Positions 37,711 to 47,471 of a DNA stretch of 64,000 nt are shown in pieces (the stretch's first letter is position 1; each line of letters starts with the position of its first letter). This DNA is from Armillaria gallica (lineage: Eukaryota > Basidiomycota > Agaricomycetes > Agaricales > Physalacriaceae), in assembly GCA_037576215.1 (NCBI GenBank), contig JBANDB010000004.1, positions 1,736,001 to 1,800,000 of the forward strand, in the 5' to 3' direction. Under the pieces are notes generated by a model that was given only the letters and a program-made list of their open reading frames with translations, searched no databases and was not told the DNA's origin. A program made the translations under genes and the position numbers.

Positions 37711-38947
37711 GTGGTATATTCTCACTGTGAGTCATCAGGCCGTAACCTCTTGAGAAAAGCTACTGATCAACACTTTCAGGTGGAGGGGGTATAGAGCGTT
37801 TTAGGTGACACAATCAGTAGCTTTTCTCAAGAGGTTATGGCCCGATGATTCACAGTGAGAATATCACTTGGTGTGCTGTGGGCTTCTTTGCGCCCCAAGG
37901 CACAGCATTGTCTTAAGCCGACATTCTCACCTGTCACACCAGATCTTCCAATATGTCTCCGCCTTCAGGCCAAGTGAATGTGTGAGTATGTCTTAAGACA
38001 CCCGGGCAAGATGTCATTCGAGTCTGGAGACAAGGATAGTTCAATACTTTGCAATCTCAAGATAGATCAACCGGTCCTACACTAGAAGACGGTGACGCTT
38101 ACGCACTCAGCTTCGACAAAGCTTTCTTTCCTGAAGATGGGCCCAAAGTAGCACTTTAGTCAGTCCGGATGTCTTCTGATATCTCAGAACTCGCTGCCAT
38201 TCGAGTCTTGAGGCAGTGACAATTCAATACACTAAAATCTGAAGATAAATTTAAAAAAGGTTATGCTTTGGTATCCCGGTTTACTTACTTTTCGATGTAT
38301 GCACCTTCATTAAGGACGTCGGTGCTTCCAGCGAGCGAAGACCACTGAAAACACAAAACCCCAAAAAAGAAGTGGGCATGTCTAAATGTGCACCAGTGAG
38401 ATCACCAGCGCGTCTTAAGACAAACCGTCGCCCACCTATGGTGTTAAGTTCAAGCCTGGACTTAGGTGGTCATGCCATCCTTGCCCATGGAGACCCATCA
38501 GTATACAATGTTCATCTGAAGACGGCATTTGATACACTGCCTGCATATGTCGGTCACTCACCCACTCATCCTGATGAAACAATACTCAACCATCTCAAGA
38601 TGAGAGCATAACCTCTGACTCAACAAGTCTTAAGCATATGCCTCCTATCCTAAGAGTAGCCTCGAGAAAAGATACAGCCTTTAGACCAGAACAACAGGCG
38701 CTCATCCCTACATAGATATGCGGTTAACAACGGGACTTACAGCCAGCTAAACAAAGTACAACTTACCATGAATGTCTCCATCCACCAGAATGCGTAGTAC
38801 ATGGCTGCACAACCATCTTCAGAGCGGCCTTGCCTTGGGACATGACTTGAGGCACTTTCCAGTTGCGCGGTCTTCAGACACCATACATGGTTCCTGTGGC
38901 ATTCCATGTCAAACTAGCCGTCTGTCGCCTCAACTCATCTTAAGACA
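37594..38947. repeat. Cluster of the palindrome TGTCTTAAGACA
   Basis: Perfect 12-bp palindromes occur at 37594-37605 and 37989-38000. Near-perfect ones occur at 38411-38422 and 38936-38947, and half sites (GTCTTAAG) near 37909 and 38626. The spacing is irregular, about 300-500 bp. No gene explains them. Confidence 0.5.
37711..37867. repeat. Long inverted repeat (hairpin) with ~55-bp arms
   Basis: The left arm (37711-37767) contains TTCTCACTGTGAGTCATCAG and ends CTCTTGAGAAAAGCTACTGAT. The right arm (37813-37867) is its reverse complement with a two-base indel and three substitutions. The loop is about 45 bp. It could be a fold-back element or MITE, or a transcribed hairpin. Confidence 0.65.
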
Positions 38948-39108
38948 CTCGGTTGGAAAAAGCCAAAAGTATGATATATTATGCCTGTCTGTATGGTACG
39001 TTTACTGTGGTAGACAATCAGTAAGCACTATACTCATCAATGAAGATATTCTTACTTTTGATGATAAATCTCCATCGGAATTCAGCCTGTAAGACTTCTA
39101 ACTTGTCA
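37868..39108. other. Non-coding stretch
   Basis: Short ORFs only, interspersed with the palindromic motif listed above. Confidence 0.35.
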
Positions 39109-40420
39109 TTAGTTACTACAGTCACCATCTCTTAAAAAAAAAAAAAAAAAAAAAACGAACTCACCATGAGACAAAATATCCTTTTCGAGGAAAATGTGAG
39201 ATGCCTTTTCGAAGGCTTCAGAGGCCTTAGGAGCATTGCGACACAGCTTGATAGATTTCCTCCACTCTGCCTGGTTCTCGCACTTGAAGTCCCCGCCTAA
39301 ACATTGGGCAACCCGATGCAGATACCGAGATTCATCATCAGCGCTCCAATAACCAACATCCAGCCCACTTCCGTTCTGCCTCCGATCTGCATGACTCTCC
39401 TCAATGGGCCACTGAGGACGACTTCTTGAATCACTCACGTTCCATCCCCACAGCTAGGCGCCAGATCAAGCCAAGCCACCGTGCTTCAAAACCGCCCGAA
39501 GGATCTCATTGATCTCAAATAGTTGCCATCACCGTCCAACATAGCTCTGATAATCCTCCATGTTTGGCTGAAAACCCTTGGCTCGGTATCGGGCATGCTC
39601 AGCAGATCTGACAAACATCCCCTCCTCGCGTTAGCCTTGAACTCGTATGCAAGTGGACAATCTTACGCCCCAGTTACACAGGGACATTATCATCCCATCC
39701 ACTGTGTGAGCAAACATATGATGCAGACCCAACACTACTGCAGCCGCTCTTTCCAAGATCAATTCATAATACGGCCCCTTGTTGTGAGTAATACTCTACA
39801 GACCCGCATTCGGGCATCTGGCACTTTCCCCAGATAATCCACAGAGGTATACGCGCCCGAATCATTGATGAAACTGCCCAACCAAACAGGCACCTATCAG
39901 CACCCACAAACAGACCCACGTGTTCCAGTGGACGATTGCCCCCATTCTTGGATTGTAGGGGATCGTAGCCCTCTCTGTCATGAGCCATCCAACTTTCCTT
40001 CAGTAGGTCTGTCATATGCCGACCAAAGTGTTGATAGACCACCTCCCAGAAATTCGGCCGGCAGGCTGAATTGTACGCGATTTTAGCCATAACCAGGATG
40101 AACACCACCAATGAGTTCACAATCCTCCAGCCTAGCTTGGTGTGGTTACCATCACCGCCTGCATAACCATGCCGGCGGGGCTCAGGCCAGCTGAATAGTC
40201 GAGTTCTCGGGTGGAAGTCGGGATGGGTGGAAGACTCTCGGTCCCCAAGAGGACAAATTGCCCGCCGTCCTTAGTGCTTACAATCTTTCGAAGGGAGACG
40301 CTGTTCCAATGTCAGCCCAACAAGTATAAGGCCAACTGGGCGAAAAGAAAATACCTGTCGGTGGCAGCAGCGCCTGTTGAAGGACTCGCGCCTGCGTTGG
40401 AAGACATAGTGGCAATCTGG
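39109..40420 (-). pseudogene. Decayed multi-exon gene of unknown function
   Basis: Minus-strand protein-like blocks follow one another: a possible start MSSNAGASPSTG near 40410, then GWRIVNSLVVFILVMAK through FWEVVYQHFGRHM and GLFVGADRCLFGW (about 40140-39770). After a one-base shift comes YELILERAAAVVLGLHHMF. Finally SADDESRYLHRVAQCLGGDF...SEAFEKASHIFLEKD (39438-39180) runs to a stop at 39109. The order and composition suggest a single gene, but frameshifts and stops break it. I do not recognise the family with confidence; it may be transposon-associated. A 22-base A run (39134-39155) lies inside its 3' end. Confidence 0.3.
39134..39155. repeat. Poly(A) tract, 22 bases
   Basis: An uninterrupted run of A on the plus strand. 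Confidence 0.9.
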
Positions 40421-40505
40421 GGAGGTGTCAGCCTGCTTCAATATCATCCTGGTTTGTATATGAGCGTACTGTGTAGGTGACTCAGAATCTTAGCCGTGAA
40501 TTCGC

Positions 40506-40631
40506 GATTCAAACTCTGCTGAAGTGGGACCTTAGCAGGAGTTTGGGTACCAGGAGATTCAAACCCTGCCAAAGTGGGACCTTGGCAAGAAGTTTGCAAG
40601 CCAAAAGATGGCGCCAAAGTGGAACCTTGGC
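40506..40631. repeat. Tandem ~50-bp units each with a small hairpin
   Basis: GATTCAAACYCTGC occurs at 40506 and 40556. It is followed by the self-complementary units GCTGAAGTGGGACCTTAGC (40518-40536), GCCAAAGTGGGACCTTGGC (40568-40586) and GCCAAAGTGGAACCTTGGC (40613-40631). Period is 50 then 45 bp. Confidence 0.55.
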
Positions 40632-41884
40632 TCGTTCAGTTGGCAATGTCCCGTGCCATCGAATATAGGGCTGGTCGTGAAGAGGTTCGGACTTGGAAAT
40701 TTCCTGTGTATCTGGTTGAAACTCCGACAGCTTCAGATACAAACATGTGCAAAGACCACACTAAGTTGCTTCCGGCTCTAAGTAATGTTGATCTCACGCG
40801 CTCCTACCCAACTGCCATCCCATGGCGGCGGTGTATCTGCTTGGATGACTGGACCTAGCCTGGCCATCTCATGGCTGGAGGTCTAGCACCCATTGTGCGC
40901 TAGGATTGGGCCATTATTCCATGACTGTGATCCTACCACACCTAGAGCGGAGTGCTTCAAGTGGGCGCTGGGATCCTGCTGTTATTTTATGGCGGCGGTC
41001 CTACCACAGAGCCGGTTACCTCTACGTTTATTCGTTTATTCGTTTATTTCAACATTAGGATGACCTGCTCTCTGAGCACCTCCTCCGGCACCAACATCGG
41101 TGATTCTCTTCTAAACCAGACGTTCACTTGCTCCACTGAGGATGCGTTGAACCTCCGTCCTGCCTTCTCATCATGACCAACCCCTCTTCAGCCCTGGAAA
41201 TCTTGAAGAAAGGCACCATTTGCCACAAAACTCATCGGTCTCTCTGTGTGGGATTTTGCATGCCGGGTCTCTACGGCCATCCCTGTCTTGTTATAGTAAG
41301 CACCTCCCCGTATCCAGGCGTGGTGAATTAGCTGACAATCATTATCATAGAAGATGAAGCTCGGCAGACTGTTCAAGTGCTTAGACGTCGTGAATGTAAT
41401 CTTGAGGAAATCCTGTTAAATCTCTGAGCCACCTTCGCACAAACTTCCGGTGTGAGCCTCATTTTACATGCTGTCAAGGATTCTGCGTTATAGAGTGTGT
41501 AGAGAAACACGATGGCGCTACAGGGTCTGACAAAGAGCTGTTTGTTGTCCGATTCAACCGCCTGACTGCAGTGGCTATCACTTTCAGCACCTAAAGGAGC
41601 ATGCCATACAGAACGCAGACCTGTGCCATTCGAGAGGTCGCTGCAGCGCTCTTGTATCTCCAGGCATAGGCGTTGTGGATTCTTCTGCTTCGACCTCTGA
41701 GCATGGGCATCGTAGATGCTGCGCTATCAGCTCTTTCATTCCCTTTTGTGTGCATCGACGAAGCTCTAGCTCTCGATCGCGGTGGGCTGGCATCGTGCAA
41801 CCTGCGGGCCCGCATGTGATGTGTAACGATATGTTTTGGGACACCTTATGGGGCAGTCATCACAAGATTTGCACGCAGTACTGT
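40632..41884. other. Intergenic, no supported gene
   Basis: Short ORFs only. A frame open from about 41830 leads into the F-box relic that follows. Confidence 0.35.
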
Positions 41885-43149
41885 CGGCCTCAGTAATGGC
41901 ATACATTTTCTTGAATCAGAGATCGTTGCCCGCAACGAACATTTTCAGGCGCAAGATACACCACCTAATGCTCCCCTGCGGCCCGACCGTGACCTTGCTG
42001 TGCATGATCTGAAGAATCTCCAACCCATATTCGCCCCCGTTTGGCATCTTCCGAATGATGTCTTGCTACGCATCTTCCAAATGTCCCTTGACACAAGGGT
42101 CATACCTGACGTGAAAATCACCCCTTGGATTTTTGGTTATCTCTGTCATCATTGGAGGGGAGCACTCTCATGTTTTTTATGGGCCATCGTACGTTTTGTG
42201 CGCTACAATAGCCTCTCTTCCGGTCAGTTGAATATATGTGAATATCTGCTTTCACTATCCAGATATTTGCCACTCTAAATCTGCATAAAAATATTTCGTT
42301 CTCGTTACACTGTGATGCTTTCCCGCTTTCTTGGTTCAGGTGATGATGAAAGTATTATCTGGGAAGATCTCGCTCACCATTCACGCTGATGGTCTCATGT
42401 AAATCTCATCATAGGAGGCCCAGGGTCACCCCATTAAAACTTCTCTTGCCGTTTACCCCTGCTATGCAGTCTGTGTTTATTGACGCCCGATTTTACAAAC
42501 CCTCTCATTGGTTATCTGTTTTCCTCAACTCCCCTTCTCCAGGACCTCACATTTGGCGGGACTATAGTCCTGTGGCGAGAACTTGCTCGAGCGATGCCTC
42601 TTACCCAGCTCGTCTGGATGGCGGTGACCGTAATGGTGCATAAACAAGATGACGCCAGCTCGAATTTTTATGCCTGCGTGAAGGAGGCTGCTATGTTGGA
42701 GAACCTGGAGTTTCTCGTTTCGCATCAGGAAGATTATGCTGTCCTACCGCGCACTCCGACTTCGCATATTCAGCCCCTTTACATCACTGTTAATAACAGC
42801 ATCAGGAAGCTGACCTTGAATCGTCTTTCTATTTCGGACCGGTGCTCAATTCCAAACCTGAAGGAATCAGCCATTCTCAGCAGGCAGGGGATCATCTAGG
42901 TGGACCAACAGTCGAATCACCTTACCCAGGAGTCAGGTACCTCCTTTGCTTTTCAAAGTGCAAACATTCTTCTCCTTCCTGCCAATGCTGCTGTCGACCT
43001 TCAGAGGCATATGGAAACAGTGGCCACCATCTTTGACAAAACTCGCCATCACCTTCACTTCAGCGACTCGCGCGAATGTTGTCCGAGAGCTGATATCTGA
43101 GGTGGGCAAAGCTGGTATACTTCCAAAATCAAGCGTCAGTCTTACATGA
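41885..43149 (+). pseudogene. F-box-like protein, probably decayed
   Basis: At 42000-42190 the frame reads FAPVWHLPNDVLLRIFQMSL, then PWIFGYLCHHWRGALSCFLW. This is the Agaricomycete F-box pattern (a Pro-Val-Trp-x-Leu-Pro lead, then a Cys-x-x-Trp-Arg helix). Immediately upstream the frame is open and reads FLESEIVARNEHFQAQD, a typical N-terminal helix. Downstream blocks look like leucine-rich strands (PLLQDLTFGGTIVLWREL, LENLEFLVSHQED, IRKLTLNRLSISD, then RANVVRELISEVGKAG). They sit in different frames and no full set of introns restores one frame, so I treat it as a relic. No start codon was found. Confidence 0.45.
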
Positions 43150-43187
43150 TTTTCGTTGCATGGGATTGAATTCCATTCATTCTATAG

Positions 43188-43416
43188 CATTAAACAGTTT
43201 CCTCTCGATCTATGCCATGTGTATACACCTGCATCAAGATCAACATCGATACCTGCACCGGTATATTGCAAGTTAATGGCTGTCCATTTGTCGAACACTT
43301 CTGAATGTTCTGTGTATTCAGATGCGTACGTATTATGCCATAGGAAGCTTGCCTGGGAATGCAATATCACTTCGACCCACTGGATAGTATGGTCCATTAT
43401 GGAAGCGATAATGTGA
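43188..43416 (+). pseudogene. Argonaute C-terminal relic
   Basis: An exon-like block begins after an AG and reads LDLCHVYTPASRSTSIPAPV then YC. This is the nearly invariant C-terminus of Argonaute PIWI domains (LCHVYARATRSVSIPAPVYY in the family). The intron 43268-43321 (54 nt) would use donor GCAAGT, a recognised GC-AG type, at the same codon position as the GT-AG intron in the intact-looking gene downstream. The second exon reads AYVLCHRKLAWECN to TGA 43414-43416. No other part of this second Argonaute was found; F-box debris lies directly upstream. Confidence 0.65.
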
Positions 43417-44038
43417 CGAATGTGAGCGAAGAAAGCAGTTTTTGAACATCTGGAAACGCCAGTCCATTGAAGACTGGAGTATATGGCGTACTGCTTGTGA
43501 ATTCGAGCGAGCCGCTGATCTATTCATGGAAGATTTAAGACTGTGTATCCATACGCTTCTGCGTGTTTATGCGCCTGTGTTTTCTGGAAGGCACAGGACG
43601 TATTTGATATAAATAGACCGGACCTGATGCGATACATACGGACGCCTCACAAATTTTCTCAAGCACAGATCATGTCTTTTCTAGGAATTCTCGGTGTGGG
43701 TTAGAGGAAATTCTCCTTCCTTGTCTACAGGCGTAAATATAGCATCTATTCTGCCTCCAGCAATAAGGACGAGTTGCTGAAGCATAGCAGTGAAGCGTGA
43801 GCAGTAGTGCAGCAGTGCAGCAGTGCACGGGAGGACACAGCCTCCAGGTGGTCCTGCTCTTCAAGTTAGCTTTTCACCCTGGAAACAAACAGACCTTCTG
43901 GCGACGAGATCTTCATGAGGGTTCTGGCCCCACTATGAAGGATCATCAACTTACTCAATACCGCAATTTGGTCATGATCACAGTGACGGTATATATTGGA
44001 TCTCTTCGTAAACCGTCTTCCTCCCACCTACTTGCACA
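43417..44038. other. Upstream region of the Argonaute gene
   Basis: No coding sequence was recognised. A small imperfect GCAGT/CAGCAGTGC repeat lies at 43799-43830. TATATAT at about 43989 lies 50 bp before the start codon and could serve as a TATA-like element. Confidence 0.3.
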
Positions 44039-47000
44039 ATGGCGCATCTCTCACCCCAAGAATTCACCATTGTAACCAACTGCTTCGCTATAGACAGGTT
44101 TGCTCCGTTTTTCTTGCCATGCTGAGCGCATTTCAACTCACCACCTTCCATCAGACTGCCCCAAAAAGAATATCTTCAATACAGTGGTACGTGCTCGCAT
44201 GTATTTGTCGCCGTTCCAACAAGTCTTACTGGCTTATCTAGTCTGTACACGAAGGGCCTCGTGTAGCGGCGTCGCTCAAACTAATGCACTGCAGGCATCA
44301 GTCTGCATATTTATAGATTCAAGATGCGGCAAACCATCTGCCACAAACTCCTACATAACATCGTGCCGTCCGTGTTTTACCTGAAGGCTATGTACGACGG
44401 AGAGGCGCTTCTGTATGCGTCACAAGATCTTGAGCTACCTTCTGGTGACAAAGGATCAGTAAGTCACGCCTTCGCAGATATTTCCTTCGCAAGCTCCTGA
44501 CGGTGGCTGCAATAGTTTCTAGTAAGCCTGTCAGACAGGCAGCAAAGTACTGTCCAAGAAGGCGCCCAAGGAACATATCACATTACAGTGACCAAAATTG
44601 TTGGACAGACGGTCAAACCTAGGTAGCCATGCTCACTCTATCACGCATCATATATCTAACACGCATTGTCCAGCGACCTGAGAGCATTGATGATAGACAG
44701 GAATATAACTCCGAAGACCGCTACAGCAACCAATCTTCTGCAACTCTTGATCATGCAGGAAACGAACCAGTCGGTAGCATCTCACCCTTGAAAGAAGAAA
44801 AATTGACATTGTTTGAAGGAAGAACCCTCATGGGTATAAAACCTTTTTCAGCGATGTCCATAAGAGTGTTGCCAAAGATGGTCTAGAATTTTGGCAGGGA
44901 TTTTTCCAGTCAGTTCCATCCTTCTTCAGGTAGGACTACTTCCTAATTTGCATTCTTCGCAGATCCGTACGCCCTTCAACTACCCAGATGCTCATCAATA
45001 TTGATGTTACAATGACTACCATGTATCAGAGCGGGAATGTCATCAATGTCAGCTTATCATATATGAGATCTCACCAAGTCCGCGACCTGTGCTTCTACAC
45101 TGAAGACGCCAAGTTCCGTTCCCTGTTAGCTTTCCTCAAGGGCCTTGAAATCCAGTGCTGAACCCTGGACAATCACGCGAAGACTGTCAAGGAACTCGTT
45201 GTAAAGGGGGGTCGGTACGAGTTTGAGAGGGATGGACATACCACGACTGTCGGCGTAAGTTCTCCCTTTCCCGTAGTCTTTCAACTTCATGACTAGACCG
45301 GTCGCCAGGAATACTTCTGATCTGTGTACTCCATCCATTTACAGTTCCCCGACGTGTTCAGGGTCATTACTTCCAGAAAAGACTCATCACATCCAATAGT
45401 TTACCCCGCAGAGCTATGCACCATCTTACCAGGCCAATTTTATAAGGGGCAACTCTCGAACCACCTCATGAATGAGATGATGTCTTTTGCTGCCATGATC
45501 CCAGATGTAAAACTCAAATGGATCATGGGGGATGGTGGCAACGGCTGGGGAACTGCCTCTCCAGTAAGCCCAAATCTAACGAGCTCAGGCGATCACATGA
45601 CCAATTGCCCCCAACAGATCCAAGGGTACAGGGGCTCCAAATACATCCAGGAGAGCAGCATGCAGATATCGATGTCGCCACTACACATCAGGGGAAGGAT
45701 GCTGCCCACACCCAAGATCACAATGGGGGGAGGAGAAATCGTATGTGTGTTTCAATGTGCTATGGAGACAAAGAGTTTGATCCCTGATGCATACAGCGAC
45801 CCGAGAACGGTACCTGGAATCTCCGCTATCAAAGATTTGGCATTGCAATTAAACTCGAGCAATGGGGCATGCTCAATCTCATTCCAACACATAACGAGCA
45901 GCGCTGTTGGACCTACGTAAATGCACTACAGGAACAGTGCTTAAAACTGGGTACGTTATCTCTTATCTTCATATCATCATGCACTGAACGGAACGTTCTC
46001 TAGGTATGACAATGTCAGCGCCAATTGCTATCAAATGCGGAAATGCAAGCGACATCTTCAGGGTTAGTCCCCATTGATTAACATGGCCGACCTCGCTTAG
46101 CAGCCCACACTTAGGAAATGGATGACCTGGTAAAAATCATACATCGAAGAATAGGCTGAACGAAGGACTGGAGGATACAGATGATCCTTGTGATGTTGCC
46201 AGACCAAGGTGACCTGGTCCATACACAAGCCAAACAATGGGGTGATGTTGTGGCTGGTAAGTACACCCTCCCAGTCAGTCGTTGCAGCTCAACCTCAGTC
46301 CATCTTAGGCATCCCCACACAGTGCGTTCGAAGTAACACGCTATACTATGCAAATTCCCAGTATTGGACAAACATGGCATTAAAGTATGTCTTCGTCTTT
46401 GACACTTTGGCCGCAAGGGATCTAAATTCACATCCGTAGGATAAATGCATGCCTCGGAGGTACAAATTGTATGATAAATTCCCCTGCATTTGATGAATTC
46501 CGCAGAAAGCCATTCATGATCATGGGTATAGTGCTTTCACATATCCATTTCTCCTTACTGACCACTTCAGGTGCCGGCGTGTCCCATGCTGGTCCACTCC
46601 AGCCATCAATCGCCTCCCTCGTCTGGTCGCGCGATGTGCATGCCACCCAATATATTGCTTTCACCCAGGTTCAGCACCCCGCGAACAAAGGCATCGTCGA
46701 GCTCAAGGATATGGTCAAGTCTGCTGTTTTACTGTTCGGTACCCACTACCCCGCGCCACAGCATATATTCTTCTACAGGGATGGACTTTCCGAAGGAGAA
46801 GTTCATAGCGTCGGGATAAGGGAGATGAGTGATGTAGACCAGGCGCTGGAAGAAGTATGGCATGAGAAGAGCGTGAGGCTACCGCTGCCCAAGGTGACAT
46901 TTATAATTGTGGGAAAGCGGCACCACGTTGTGTTCTTTCCCAAGGACGCAGAAGGGTACGCCGTTTTTTTGTCATTGCTATAGGTTCTAGCTGATGGATA

Positions 47001-47471
47001 TTTGTAAAGGTTGAGGGATCGTACAGGGAACTGCAAGGCAGGCTTCGTCACAACCAGAGGGCTAGAGAGCCCCCTCTTCCAAGACTTCTACCTCCAAAGT
47101 CATGCTGCTGTGAAGGGCAGTAAGTATTACATTTGTCCGGTGTTCAGATAAGGGGATGACAAGTGATTTGGTAGCTTCAAGGTCAGGCCACTATATCGTA
47201 CTTAAAGATGAGAATTTTGGCAGAAACCTTGAGAGGTATAGGTCCATCTTACCTTCCGCCGTGTCTGCCTTCAATACAGTTCCAGGCTTCAAGACCTATC
47301 TTACATGCTCTGCTATGTCTACGCGAAAGCGACAAGGTCTGTTTCCATTCCAGCCCCGGTATATTGTAAGTGCTTGGGCTTTTGTTCATGTCATTCTCGG
47401 ACTGAAGACTGGTATGTGATGTAGACACACATGTGAGCCTTCCATTTGTTAACCGATCTTTTGCATATTGA
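44039..47471 (+). pseudogene. Argonaute (QDE2-type) gene with three in-frame UGA codons
   Basis: Argonautes bind small RNAs and silence complementary transcripts. I traced 18 exons: 44039-44097, 44155-44186, 44295-44458, 44516-44622, 44674-44773, 44823-44908, 44963-45254, 45309-45740, 45797-45950, 46004-46062, 46115-46256, 46309-46384, 46440-46525, 46571-46955, 47010-47119, 47175-47235, 47280-47365 and 47425-47471. Every intron is GT-AG, 44-108 nt, and all phases agree, giving 826 codons. Domains in order: N (FTIVTNCFA, YDGEALLYASQDL), linker (LNLLQLL-like, GLEFWQGFFQSVRPS), PAZ (MLINIDVTM, YPAELCTILPGQ), MID (GTWNLRYQRF, MILVMLPDQ) and PIWI (LGGTN, IFFYRDGLSEGE, DFYLQSHA, SVSIPAPVYY). UGA occurs at 45159-45161, 45318-45320 and 46157-46159. 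The first PIWI Asp is Gly (GAGVSHAG instead of GADVSHPG), and the glutamate-finger position appears to be Lys. The third Asp and final His remain. It is a very well preserved but probably slicer-dead, non-functional copy. Confidence 0.8.

Noticed and set aside
43996..44384. Overlapping plus ORFs at the Argonaute 5' end
   Set aside because: They run through introns; the conserved motifs are only recovered after splicing.
45159..46159. UGA recoding (selenocysteine or reassigned code) to explain the Argonaute stops
   Set aside because: Other genes in the window end normally at UGA, and there is no reason to expect recoding at these sites; C-to-T decay is simpler.
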